A stretch of DNA of 11,811 nucleotides from an uncultured Lachnospiraceae bacterium (GCA_946413945.1 CAMKMR010000024.1:1-11811), one strand, 5' to 3'; shown: positions 1 to 7,990, counted from the stretch's first letter. A program made the numbers and translations. Notes: generated by a model from the letters alone, not told the origin.

Positions 1-120
1 ATATCAGGCAGACCAATACCAAAAAATAAAGAGAATATCGTTAACTTCATAGGCTTCATACTGCTTATGCTGCTGACTATTGTTGTGTTCTTTAATGATA
101 TAAGTAAGCTCTTTAGATAG
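1..120 (+). CDS. rseP: RIP metalloprotease RseP, C-terminal end only (partial)
   Basis: The window opens inside a reading frame (frame 1) that gives 39 residues before the TAG at 118-120. The visible part is a short polar stretch (GRPIPKNKENIVNF) followed by one hydrophobic segment of about 20 residues (roughly residues 15-34) and the ending FFNDISKLF. This is the typical last transmembrane helix of the site-2 protease family RseP/YaeL, whose members often end in a helix followed by F-ND-I. The family cleaves membrane-anchored anti-sigma factors or signal-peptide remnants within the membrane. The HExxH and LDG active-site motifs would lie upstream of the window and cannot be checked. The position directly before ispG and polC fits the order dxr-rseP-ispG-polC known from many Firmicutes, which raises confidence despite the short fragment. 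It could still be another polytopic membrane protein. Confidence 0.8.
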   Translation: MSGRPIPKNKENIVNFIGFILLMLLTIVVFFNDISKLFR

Positions 121-206
121 GTAGCGGAGTGTTAGCCATGAGGTAGCGAAGTGTTAACTACAAGGTAGCAGAGTGTTAACTGCTCCGGTAGGTAGCGGAG
201 TTCGAG
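120..206. repeat. Four-copy direct repeat array, consensus GGTAGCGGAGTGTTAAC
   Basis: Four near-identical units lie between the rseP stop and ispG: 120-136 (GGTAGCGGAGTGTTAGC), 142-158 (GGTAGCGAAGTGTTAAC), 164-180 (GGTAGCAGAGTGTTAAC) and 191-206 (GGTAGCGGAGTTCGAG, diverged at its end). Starts are spaced 22, 22 and 27 bases apart, with spacers of 5, 5 and 10 bases. The first unit begins on the last base of the rseP stop codon. The period is not a multiple of three, so the array is not coding. CTCCG (183-187) and CGGAG (196-200) can form a small hairpin over the last unit. No further copy was seen elsewhere in the window. It could be a protein-binding array, since 22 bp is about two helical turns, or a dispersed intergenic repeat of this lineage. 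Confidence 0.8.
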
Positions 207-219
207 TTTGTTTTCAATT

Positions 220-224
220 GGAGG
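220..224 (+). promoter_or_regulatory. Ribosome binding site of ispG, decides the start
   Basis: GGAGG at 220-224 precedes the ATG at 229 by 4 bases (a little tight; GGAGGA can also be read). This supports ATG 229 over the in-frame TTG at 208, which has only GCGGAG (195-200, inside the last repeat unit) in front of it and would add seven residues that IspG proteins normally lack. Confidence 0.7.
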
Positions 225-228
225 AAAT

Positions 229-1290
229 ATGTTTAGAGATAATACAAAAAAGATTAACATCGGAAATGTAACTATAGGCGGCGGAAGTCCTATAGCTATA
301 CAGTCCATGACTAATACACCAACTGATGATATTGCAGCAACTGTTGCTCAGATCCTTGAATTAGAAAAGGCAGGATGCGACATAGTAAGATGTACAGCAA
401 ACACTCCTGAAGCAGCGGCAGCCTTTGATAAGATAAAGGAGCAAATCCATATACCAGTTGTTGCAGATATACATTTTGATCATAAGTTAGCCATCAGCGC
501 TATAGAGCACGGGGCTGATAAGATCCGTATCAATCCGGGAAATATCGGCGGAAAGGAAAAACTGCAGGAAGTAGTAAAGGCTGCTAAAGTTAAGAACATT
601 CCAATCCGTGTAGGTGTTAATTCCGGTTCGCTTGAGAGAGAAATTGTTGATAAGTATCATGGAGTTACTGCAGAAGGAATCGTTGAAAGTGCACTTGACA
701 AAGTAAGTATGATCGAAGAATGTGATTATGATAATATAGTAATTTCGATCAAGTCATCTGATGTACTTATGTCTATTAAGACCCATGAATTAGTAGCAGA
801 GCGTACTAAGTATCCGCTTCATGTAGGAATCACAGAATCAGGAACTATCTGGAGCGGAAATATCAAGTCATCAGTTGGACTTGGAGTTATCCTTCATGAA
901 GGAATAGGAGATACTATCCGTGTGTCTCTTACAGATGATCCTGTAGAAGAAATAAGAACAGCAAAGCTTATCCTTAAGTCGCTGGGACTTAAAAGCGGCG
1001 GTATCGAGCTTGTATCATGCCCAACCTGCGGAAGAACAAAGATTGATATCATAGGTCTTGCTGAAAAGATAGAGAAATTAACTTCAGATTATAAGGACCT
1101 TAATCTTAAGCTTGCTGTTATGGGATGCGCTGTAAATGGTCCTGGGGAAGCAAGAGAAGCTGATCTTGGAGTTGCCGGTGGAGTCGGTGAAGGACTTATC
1201 TTTAAAAAAGGTGAGATCTTTAAAAAAGTGCCGGAAGAAGAGATAATCCCAGCCCTTAAATACGAGCTGGATAACTGGGGAAAACAGTAA
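229..1290 (+). CDS. ispG: (E)-4-hydroxy-3-methylbut-2-enyl-diphosphate synthase (IspG/GcpE)
   Basis: This is a cytoplasmic iron-sulfur enzyme of the MEP isoprenoid pathway. It reductively opens methylerythritol cyclodiphosphate to HMBPP, normally with ferredoxin or flavodoxin as electron donor. The 353-residue product has the standard bacterial length. The N-terminal half is the TIM-barrel part, starting with VTIGGGSPIAIQSMTNT, with RCTANTPEAA and VADIHFDHKLA further on. The C-terminal part carries the [4Fe-4S] ligands in SCPTCGR (C264, C267) and GCAVNGPGE (C300), with the conserved acidic residue E307 in GPGE. All key residues are present. The start was placed at ATG 229 because of GGAGG at 220-224 and because MFRDNTKKINIGNV aligns with family N-termini. 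The gene follows rseP by 108 bases, which hold the repeat array, and precedes polC by 74 bases with no convincing terminator, so co-transcription with polC is likely. Confidence 0.97.
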   Translation: MFRDNTKKINIGNVTIGGGSPIAIQSMTNTPTDDIAATVAQILELEKAGCDIVRCTANTPEAAAAFDKIKEQIHIPVVADIHFDHKLAISAIEHGADKIRINPGNIGGKEKLQEVVKAAKVKNIPIRVGVNSGSLEREIVDKYHGVTAEGIVESALDKVSMIEECDYDNIVISIKSSDVLMSIKTHELVAERTKYPLHVGITESGTIWSGNIKSSVGLGVILHEGIGDTIRVSLTDDPVEEIRTAKLILKSLGLKSGGIELVSCPTCGRTKIDIIGLAEKIEKLTSDYKDLNLKLAVMGCAVNGPGEAREADLGVAGGVGEGLIFKKGEIFKKVPEEEIIPALKYELDNWGKQ

Positions 1291-1305
1291 TATCCCACTT
1301 GGAAC

Positions 1306-1335
1306 ATAGCTGAAAGATCGTGTAATGTCAGCTAT
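1306..1335. other. Short inverted repeat between ispG and polC
   Basis: ATAGCTGA (1306-1313) and TCAGCTAT (1328-1335) are perfect 8-base complements with a 14-base loop. On the + strand the stem is followed by A residues, not T residues, so it does not read as an intrinsic terminator for ispG. On the - strand there is no T-tract after the stem either. It may be a weak attenuating or mRNA-stabilising hairpin in the ispG-polC transcript, or chance. Confidence 0.3.
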
Positions 1336-1364
1336 AAAAAAATAAAGTTAGAGAGAAAATAAAG

Positions 1365-4300
1365 TTGGAAGCAAGAGAATTTCTGCACGTTTTTCCTGAT
1401 GTGCAAATACATGAAAAAATAAGAGAATATTTTCAAGATGTAAATGTAACCCGTGTCCTTATGAGAAATAAGGACATGTCTTGTCTTATATACATTGAAT
1501 CTCATCATTTGATCCCCAAAGAGTTTATCTTCAGTATGGAAGAGGCTCTTAGAATGGATTATTTCTTTGGTAATGACAGGGTTCATGTAACAATAGTAGA
1601 AAGATATATATTATCTGATCTCTATAATCTAGAAACTCTGACAGAAGCTTATATCTCAAGCTTTCTTACGGAACTTTCACATTTTAACCACACGCTTTTC
1701 AGAATGCTTAAGAGAGGGGATTATTCCATAGAAGATGGAATACTTACCCTCTCTATTGAGGATTCTCTTCTTGCCCATGACAGGGAAGGAGAACTTATCA
1801 AATATTTTACAACCATTTATTCAGAGCGTTTTGGCATGAATGTAGGTGTGGCAATAAAATATGTTGAAAGAAAAGAATCAAGGAAGAAAGACTTTGAAGA
1901 TGAGCTGCGCCGTAAGGCTTACAGCTTTGGCGATGATACTGTTTCATATGATCAGGATGATGATTACAGTATAGAAGAAGCTGATGATACTGATGACAGT
2001 ACTGATATTGTAAGTAAAAGCAAGCTAAACAATGAGGATACAAAAGCAGACTCATCAAAAGAAACTGATCTAAATAAAGAAGCTGGAAATGTTACTGCCT
2101 CAAAACAAGCTAAGTCAAAGAATGCAGGTCAGGATGCTTCAAAGAATAAGAAATTCTATAATCCCGCTACAGCAGGAGGAAAGGGAAACTATAAGGATAA
2201 AAAGTTCCATAGAAAACCTACAGATGATCCAGATTGCTTCTATGGCAGTGAAGTAGAAGGTGAATGTGTTCCTATGAATACTATAGAAGAGGGAATGGGA
2301 ACGATATGTATCAAGGGACAGATCATTTCCATGGAAGAAAAAGAACTTCGTTCCGGAAAATTTTTATATTCCTGCAATATAACTGATTTTGTAGATTCTA
2401 TAACGTTTAAGGTGTTTGCAAAGCCGGATGATAAGAAGGCTCTGCTTGAAGATCTTTACGTAGGTGGTTTCTATAAATTAAAGGGAAAACCGGAATATGA
2501 TGAATTTTCAAAAGAAGTAAATATATCCAGAATTAATGGAATTAAGCCGATACCTGACTTTACAGAAAGCAGGAAGGATGAATATCCTGAAAAGAGAGTA
2601 GAACTTCACCTTCACACTGTATTTTCTGAGTCTGATGCAGTAACAGATATAGCTAAAATGATAAAGAGGGCAAAAGCCTGGGGCCATAAAGCCATAGCGA
2701 TAACTGATCATGGTGTTGCACAGGCTTTCCCTGTAGCTAATCACTGCGTATCGCCAGATGAAGATTTTAAGATAATATACGGGTTAGAGGGCTATTTTGT
2801 AGATGATCTTAAAACTCTGGTACTGAATCCAGATCATCAGAATTTAGATTCTGACTATGTAGTATTCGATATAGAGACAACAGGTATAGGTGCCTCAAGA
2901 TGTAAAATAATAGAAATAGGTGCTGTAAGAGTAAATAAGGATGGTGAAGAGATTGGAAGATTCTCAGAATTTATAAACCCTGGGGTTCCAATCCCATATA
3001 AGATCCAGCAACTTACTTCTATTACTGATGAAATGGTTAAGAATGCTCCTCCGATAGAAGTGATACTTCCGAAATTTTTGGAATTTTGTAAAGGGGCTAT
3101 GCTGGTTGCCCATAATGCCAATTTCGATACAGAATTTATCAAAGAGAACTGCAGAAAGTTAGGCTATGAGTATCCATTCACCGCTCTTGACACCATGACC
3201 CTTGCCTATGTAATACTGCCTGAACTGGGACGTTATAATCTGGACAGACTCTGTAAGCATTTTGGCGTTGTAAATGCTCATCACCATAGAGCCTGTGATG
3301 ATGCGGATGTTACAGCAAAGATATTCGTTAAACTGATGGAGATGATCCGTAAAAAGGGAATTGATACAGTCGATCAGCTTAATGAATTTGGTAAAGATAA
3401 TGCCGACGCCATTAAGAAGGCGAAGACTTATCACGGTATAATTCTTGTTAAAAATGAAACTGGCCGTGTTAATCTCTACAGGCTTATATCAGAGTCACAT
3501 ATAACTTACTTTAACAGAAGACCTCGCCTTCCTATGAGTCTTATCAATAAATATAGGGAAGGACTGATACTTGGATCCGCATGTTCTTCTGGAGAACTTT
3601 ATAATTCAATCCTTGAAGGTGCTGCGGATGAAGAGATAACACGTATTGTTAAATATTTCGATTACCTTGAAGTACAGCCTCTTGGAAATGACCAGTACTT
3701 AATAGATGATGAACGTCAGGACTACGTAAATTCTAAAGAAGACTTAATAGACATAAATAAGAGGATAATAAGACTTGGTAAGGAATTTAATAAGCCTGTA
3801 GTAGCAACAGGAGACGTACATTTTCTGGATCCGGAAGATGCCATTTATAGAACTATCATTTTAGAAGGCAGCAGGGATAAGGGACCTAATAAGAAAAAAG
3901 TAGAAGTTGAGATGAGAGAGGACATAGTAGACTCTATTAAAGAAGAAATGGAAGTTCAGCCTCCGCTTTATCTTCGCACTACTGAGGAGATGTTAAAAGA
4001 ATTTGATTATCTTGATTCAGATCTCGCAAAGGAATTAGTAATCACTAATCCTAATAAGATCGCAGATATGATAGAAAAAATATCTCCTGTAAGACCTGAT
4101 AAATGTCCTCCGGTAATTGAAAATTCAGACCAGATCCTTCGTGATATCTGCCATGATAAAGCTCACGAGATTTATGGTCCTAACTTACCTGAAATAGTAG
4201 AGAAGCGACTTGAAAAAGAACTTAATTCTATCATTTCAAATGGCTATTCCGTTATGTACGTTATAGCTCAGAAGCTTGTTTGGAAGTCTGTTGCTGATGG

Positions 4301-6017
4301 ATACTTAGTAGGTAGTAGAGGGTCTGTAGGATCCTCATTTGCAGCAACAATGGCGGGAATAACAGAAGTTAATCCTCTGTCACCGCATTATATATGCCCT
4401 GAGTGTCATTTTACTGATTTTGATTCGCCGGAAGTGCTTAAATATTCAGGTATGTCAGGCTGTGATATGCCGGATAGAGATTGTCCTTGCTGCGGCCACA
4501 AGCTGATCAAAGAGGGACATGATATCCCATTTGAAACATTCCTTGGTTTTAAGGGAGATAAGGAACCGGATATCGACCTTAACTTCTCCGGAGATTATCA
4601 GCCAAGGGCTCATGCCTATATTGAAGAGATCTTTGGTAAAGGTTATGCCTTCCGTGCAGGAACTATAGCAACTTACGCAGATAAGACAGTGTATGGATAT
4701 GTGCTGGGTTATTGTGAAAAGAGAGGAATAAAGAAACGAAAAGCGGAAATGGACAGGCTGGTTAAGGGCTGCCTTGGTGTTAAGAGAACTACAGGTCAGC
4801 ATCCGGGTGGTATGATAGTTCTTCCAAATACAGAAGAAATATATAGCTTTACACCTATTCAGAAGCCTGCAAACGATATGAGTGCAGCCTGGACGACTAC
4901 TCATTTTGAATATCATTCCATCGACCATAACCTGCTTAAGTTTGATATCTTAGGACACGACGATCCTACCATGATAAGACGTCTTGAGGACTTAACCGGA
5001 CTTGATGCAACTAAAATCCCGCTGGATGATAAGAAGGTTTTATCCATATTCCATAATACGGACGCTCTTGGAATAAAGCCGGAAGATATAGATGGAACCC
5101 GTCTTGGAACTCTTGGAATTCCGGAATTCGGTACAGACTTTGCCATGCAGATGGTTATTGATGCAAACCCTGAGTGGTTCTCGGATCTGGTAAGAATTTC
5201 AGGACTTTCTCACGGTACTGATGTATGGCTTGGAAATGCCCAGACCCTTATTGAAGAAGGGAAATGTAAGCTTTCTTCAGCAATCTGCTGTCGTGACGAT
5301 ATAATGGTCTATCTGATCCATATGGGTCTTGAACCAGGAACAGCCTTCTCCATTATGGAAAAGGTGCGTAAGGGAATAGTAGCCAAGGGTAAGTGCGATA
5401 AATGGCCGGAATGGAAGCAGGATATGTTAGATCATAATGTACCTGACTGGTATATCTGGTCCTGCGAAAAGATCAAGTACATGTTCCCTAAAGCCCATGC
5501 TGTAGCTTATGTTATGATGGCTTGGAGAGTGGCATATTTTAAGATTTATTATCCTTTGGCATATTATGCGGCATTTTTCGGCATTAGAGCCACAGCTTTT
5601 GACTACGGTATTATGTGTCGTGGCAGAGAAAATTTGGATAGAAACATTGAAGAATTAAAGAAAAAAGATAAGAATGATATGACAGCAAAAGAAGCCGGCC
5701 TTATGAAAGATATGCGCCTCGTGCAGGAAATGTATGCCCGCGGCTTTGAATTTGAGCCGATTGATATCTACAAGGCTGACGATAAGAAATTCCAGATAAT
5801 CAATGGAAAGATCATGCCGGCGCTTTCATCCATAGAAGGTATGGGAGGCACCGCCGCCCAGCAGCTTAAAGAAGCTGCAAAAGACGGCCTCTTTATGTCT
5901 CAGGAAGAATTAAAGAACCGCGCAAAAATACCGCAGGCCGCCATAGATAAAATGGCAGAATACGGAATTCTCGGCGATATGCCAAAAACCAGCCAGCTGA
6001 CGTTTGATTTTTTGTAA
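1365..6017 (+). CDS. polC: DNA polymerase III alpha subunit, Gram-positive type PolC
   Basis: This is the replicative DNA polymerase of low-GC Gram-positives, with its own 3'-5' proofreading exonuclease. The 1550 residues exceed the usual ~1430-1460. In order: N-terminal domain (~1-185); charged linker (190-290); OB fold (~300-390, GTICIKGQI); PHP domain from E413-LHLHT (H415, H417), interrupted by the exonuclease (D502 and E504 in DIETTG, HNANFD, HHHRACDDAD); polymerase with GSRGSVGSSF, a Zn site (C1011, C1014, C1040, C1043), catalytic D1069 and D1071 in DIDLNF and D1194 in FDILGHDD; HhH region near 1483-1500; and a C-terminal sliding-clamp motif QLTFDF (1544-1549). D1069 to D1194 is 125 residues, the spacing I recall for Geobacillus PolC. 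The TTG start at 1365 is preferred: an in-frame TAA lies at 1335-1337, no ATG comes before codon 33, purine-rich AGAGAG lies just upstream, and FLHVFPD matches family N-termini. Confidence 0.97.
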   Translation: MEAREFLHVFPDVQIHEKIREYFQDVNVTRVLMRNKDMSCLIYIESHHLIPKEFIFSMEEALRMDYFFGNDRVHVTIVERYILSDLYNLETLTEAYISSFLTELSHFNHTLFRMLKRGDYSIEDGILTLSIEDSLLAHDREGELIKYFTTIYSERFGMNVGVAIKYVERKESRKKDFEDELRRKAYSFGDDTVSYDQDDDYSIEEADDTDDSTDIVSKSKLNNEDTKADSSKETDLNKEAGNVTASKQAKSKNAGQDASKNKKFYNPATAGGKGNYKDKKFHRKPTDDPDCFYGSEVEGECVPMNTIEEGMGTICIKGQIISMEEKELRSGKFLYSCNITDFVDSITFKVFAKPDDKKALLEDLYVGGFYKLKGKPEYDEFSKEVNISRINGIKPIPDFTESRKDEYPEKRVELHLHTVFSESDAVTDIAKMIKRAKAWGHKAIAITDHGVAQAFPVANHCVSPDEDFKIIYGLEGYFVDDLKTLVLNPDHQNLDSDYVVFDIETTGIGASRCKIIEIGAVRVNKDGEEIGRFSEFINPGVPIPYKIQQLTSITDEMVKNAPPIEVILPKFLEFCKGAMLVAHNANFDTEFIKENCRKLGYEYPFTALDTMTLAYVILPELGRYNLDRLCKHFGVVNAHHHRACDDADVTAKIFVKLMEMIRKKGIDTVDQLNEFGKDNADAIKKAKTYHGIILVKNETGRVNLYRLISESHITYFNRRPRLPMSLINKYREGLILGSACSSGELYNSILEGAADEEITRIVKYFDYLEVQPLGNDQYLIDDERQDYVNSKEDLIDINKRIIRLGKEFNKPVVATGDVHFLDPEDAIYRTIILEGSRDKGPNKKKVEVEMREDIVDSIKEEMEVQPPLYLRTTEEMLKEFDYLDSDLAKELVITNPNKIADMIEKISPVRPDKCPPVIENSDQILRDICHDKAHEIYGPNLPEIVEKRLEKELNSIISNGYSVMYVIAQKLVWKSVADGYLVGSRGSVGSSFAATMAGITEVNPLSPHYICPECHFTDFDSPEVLKYSGMSGCDMPDRDCPCCGHKLIKEGHDIPFETFLGFKGDKEPDIDLNFSGDYQPRAHAYIEEIFGKGYAFRAGTIATYADKTVYGYVLGYCEKRGIKKRKAEMDRLVKGCLGVKRTTGQHPGGMIVLPNTEEIYSFTPIQKPANDMSAAWTTTHFEYHSIDHNLLKFDILGHDDPTMIRRLEDLTGLDATKIPLDDKKVLSIFHNTDALGIKPEDIDGTRLGTLGIPEFGTDFAMQMVIDANPEWFSDLVRISGLSHGTDVWLGNAQTLIEEGKCKLSSAICCRDDIMVYLIHMGLEPGTAFSIMEKVRKGIVAKGKCDKWPEWKQDMLDHNVPDWYIWSCEKIKYMFPKAHAVAYVMMAWRVAYFKIYYPLAYYAAFFGIRATAFDYGIMCRGRENLDRNIEELKKKDKNDMTAKEAGLMKDMRLVQEMYARGFEFEPIDIYKADDKKFQIINGKIMPALSSIEGMGGTAAQQLKEAAKDGLFMSQEELKNRAKIPQAAIDKMAEYGILGDMPKTSQLTFDFL

Positions 6018-6048
6018 AGAGAGTTTTATACATAATAGATGGTTTTAA

Positions 6049-6155
6049 ATATCAATTGAGGAATATAAAAGATTATCTAAAATACCCAAAGGTGAGATCT
6101 GCCTGTCGGATTTGATAAAAGATTAAATAAAGAGTTAAAAAAGTCGGAAAACTAA
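6049..6155 (+). pseudogene. Possible remnant of a small unknown protein gene
   Basis: After polC an open stretch from 6049 to the TAA at 6124-6126 reads ISIEEYKRLSKIPKGEICLS and onward. It has no ATG or GTG and only a late TTG. An overlapping second frame, from about 6096 to the TAA at 6153-6155, reads DLPVGFDKRLNKELKKSEN. Joined by a single frame change, the two give a charged, helix-like tail whose stop codon sits inside the left arm of the terminator, as for a gene formerly ended by that terminator. I recognise no family. The stretch is short and AT-rich, so chance reading is a serious alternative. Confidence 0.15.
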
Positions 6156-6193
6156 GTGCTTTGATAGTACATGAGTTTTCCGGCTTTTGGTTT
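6142..6193 (+). terminator. Intrinsic (Rho-independent) terminator after polC
   Basis: Left arm AGTCGGAAAACT (6142-6153) pairs with right arm AGTTTTCCGGCT (6174-6185) over 12 bp with one G-T wobble. The 20-base loop may itself pair weakly (GTGC with GTAC). The stem runs into TTTTGGTTT (6185-6193). A residues before the left arm (6139-6141) can pair with the first T residues, so it may also work in reverse. It closes the ispG-polC transcript and separates it from the sugar operon. Confidence 0.85.
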
Positions 6194-6263
6194 ACTTAAT
6201 ATCTCCAAAGTGGTAAACTTTAAATAAACTAGGTTATTGTATGGGGATTAAGGAGAATGTATT
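6194..6263 (+). promoter_or_regulatory. Leader and presumed promoter region of the sugar-nucleotide operon
   Basis: About 70 AT-rich bases lie between the terminator and rfbF. Because a terminator precedes it and a same-strand operon follows, a promoter is expected here. The best I can point to is a weak pairing of GTAAAC (6213-6218) with TATTGT (6235-6240), 16 bases apart; neither is a good sigma-A box. An inverted pair GTTTAC (6190-6195) / GTAAAC (6213-6218) could be an operator or chance. A clear ribosome binding site AAGGAG (6250-6255) lies 8 bases before the rfbF ATG. Confidence 0.35.
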
Positions 6264-7043
6264 ATGAAAGTTGTGATTTTAGCCGGGGGCTACGGCACTC
6301 GAATCAGTGAGGAAAGTCACTTAAAACCCAAGCCAATGATTGAAATAGGTGGAAAACCTATTCTTTGGCATATCATGAAAGAGTATTCACACTGCGGCTT
6401 TAATGAATTCGTCATTTGCGCCGGATATAAGCAGCATAAGATAAAAGAATATTTTGCAAATTATTATCTTTATAATTCAGATGTTACTTTTGATTTTACA
6501 GATAATAATAAACTGACGGTACATAACAATGTAGCAGAACCATGGAAGGTGACGATCGTTGATACAGGACTTGATACAATGACAGGTGGTCGTATCAAAC
6601 GTATCCAAAAATATGTAGGTGATGAAACATTTATGCTTACATATGGAGATGGAGTATGTGATATGGATATGAATAAGTTACTTGAATTCCATAAGAGTCA
6701 TGGGAAGATTGCAACAATTACGGCTATAGCACTTACCCAGAGGTTCGGCGTTCTTGATATGAGTGATGATGGAGTGATTCATAATTTCCGTGAGAAGAAT
6801 GAAATGGATAACGATAGAATCAATGGCGGTTATATGGTTCTGGAACCAGAGATTTTTAAGTATCTTAAGGATGATACAACAGTATTTGAGAAAGAGCCTA
6901 TGGTAAAACTGGCGAACGATGGAGAACTTATGGGCTATCAGTATGATGGATACTGGCAGTGTATGGATACAAAGAGAGAGAAAGACTTGCTTGATAAACT
7001 TATAGAAGAAAAGAAAGCACCATGGATCAAATGGGAATACTAA
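6264..7043 (+). CDS. rfbF: Glucose-1-phosphate cytidylyltransferase (CDP-glucose pyrophosphorylase)
   Basis: This cytoplasmic enzyme makes CDP-glucose from CTP and glucose 1-phosphate, the entry step to CDP-linked deoxy and branched sugars of surface polysaccharides. The 259-residue product matches the family's usual ~257. The N-terminal nucleotidyltransferase signature is MKVVILAGGYGTRISEES, followed by the KPKPMIEIGGKPILWHIMK segment typical of RfbF rather than RmlA or GalU. The likely metal ligands are D129 in TYGDG and D235 in YWQCMDT. AAGGAG at 6250-6255 supports the start. It is the first gene of the operon and lies 50 bases before rfbA. Its normal partner, CDP-glucose 4,6-dehydratase (rfbG), is not in the window; the gene two positions downstream is the dTDP-type dehydratase instead. 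Confidence 0.93.
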   Translation: MKVVILAGGYGTRISEESHLKPKPMIEIGGKPILWHIMKEYSHCGFNEFVICAGYKQHKIKEYFANYYLYNSDVTFDFTDNNKLTVHNNVAEPWKVTIVDTGLDTMTGGRIKRIQKYVGDETFMLTYGDGVCDMDMNKLLEFHKSHGKIATITAIALTQRFGVLDMSDDGVIHNFREKNEMDNDRINGGYMVLEPEIFKYLKDDTTVFEKEPMVKLANDGELMGYQYDGYWQCMDTKREKDLLDKLIEEKKAPWIKWEY

Positions 7044-7093
7044 TAAAAGTAAATAGTCATATAAATAATATTTTTTGATGGAGAGGGTGGAAA

Positions 7094-7978
7094 ATGAAAG
7101 GTATAATTTTAGCAGGAGGATCAGGTACAAGGCTTTATCCATTAACATTAGTAACGAGTAAACAATTGTTACCTGTTTACGATAAGCCTATGATTTATTA
7201 TCCATTATCCACACTCATGTTGGCAGATATAAAAGATATAATGATTATTTCTACATATGAAGATCTTCCGCGCTTTAAAAATCTTTTAGGTGATGGTGAG
7301 CAGTTTGGACTTTCTCTATGTTATAAGGAACAACCAAGACCAGAGGGATTGGCGCAAGCATTTATTATTGCTGAAGATTTTATTGGGAATGATCCTTGTG
7401 CAATGATATTGGGTGACAATATATTTTATGGTGGTGGATTAAAAAAGAAACTTAAGATTGCCGTTGAAAATGCAATCGATAGTAAAGCGACAATTTTCGG
7501 ATATTATGTTGATGATCCAGAACGATTTGGAATTATGGAATTTGATGATGATTGGAAGATTCTTTCAGTCGAGGAAAAACCAGTAAAACCTAAATCAAAC
7601 TATTGTATTACAGGACTATATTTTTATCCCGCTGGGGTAAGCGAAAAGGCGAAGATAGTAAAACCATCTTCTCGCGGAGAATTAGAGATTACATCATTGA
7701 ATGATATTTATTTAAAAGAAGGGAATTTAAAAGGTCAGATTTTGGGACGTGGATTTGCATGGCTTGATACTGGAACCATGGATAGTCTTGTTGAGGCTAC
7801 GACATTTGTTCAAATAACAGAAAAACGTCAAGGAGTAAAAATTTCTGCACCTGAAGAGATTGCTTTTCGCAAAGGCTGGATAAGTAAAGAACAGTTGCTT
7901 GATGCTGCCGACAAATATGGAAAGAGCCCATACGGAATGCATCTTCGGAATGTAGCTAATGGTACACTTAGGTATTAA
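7094..7978 (+). CDS. rfbA: Glucose-1-phosphate thymidylyltransferase (RmlA)
   Basis: This enzyme forms dTDP-glucose from dTTP and glucose 1-phosphate, the first step towards dTDP-rhamnose and other dTDP-6-deoxysugars. At 294 residues it has full family length. The N-terminus MKGIILAGGSGTRLYPLT and the following SKQLLPVYDKPMIYYPLS are diagnostic. D108 in LGDNIFYGGG and D225 in WLDTGT match the magnesium-binding positions known in E. coli RmlA (D111 and D226), and the VEEKPVKPKS and SRGELEITSLND blocks are intact. A Shine-Dalgarno region GGAGAGGG (7080-7087) lies 6 bases before the ATG. The gene starts 51 bases after rfbF ends and its TAA overlaps the ribosome binding site of rfbB. Several stretches are more AT-rich than rfbF, but this is uneven along the gene. 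Confidence 0.96.
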   Translation: MKGIILAGGSGTRLYPLTLVTSKQLLPVYDKPMIYYPLSTLMLADIKDIMIISTYEDLPRFKNLLGDGEQFGLSLCYKEQPRPEGLAQAFIIAEDFIGNDPCAMILGDNIFYGGGLKKKLKIAVENAIDSKATIFGYYVDDPERFGIMEFDDDWKILSVEEKPVKPKSNYCITGLYFYPAGVSEKAKIVKPSSRGELEITSLNDIYLKEGNLKGQILGRGFAWLDTGTMDSLVEATTFVQITEKRQGVKISAPEEIAFRKGWISKEQLLDAADKYGKSPYGMHLRNVANGTLRY

Positions 7979-7990
7979 GGAGATATTAGA

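Noticed and set aside
120..206. CRISPR array
   Set aside because: Units are only 16-17 bases and spacers 5-10 bases, far below the sizes of CRISPR repeats and spacers, and no cas gene is present.
208..228. TTG at 208 as the ispG start
   Set aside because: It would add seven residues not typical of IspG; ATG 229 has GGAGG just upstream and matches family N-termini.
1306..1335. Terminator of ispG
   Set aside because: The stem is followed by A residues rather than a T-tract on the + strand, and no T-tract follows on the - strand.
4455..4928. A 157-codon open frame on the - strand
   Set aside because: It lies wholly inside the catalytic core of polC, has no recognisable motif, and its composition is explained by the opposite strand of conserved PolC codons.
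6678..7148. A 156-codon open frame on the - strand spanning rfbF and the rfbA start
   Set aside because: It is hydrophobic only because it is antisense to AT-rich sugar genes, and it crosses the intergenic gap and ribosome binding site of rfbA; no family recognised.
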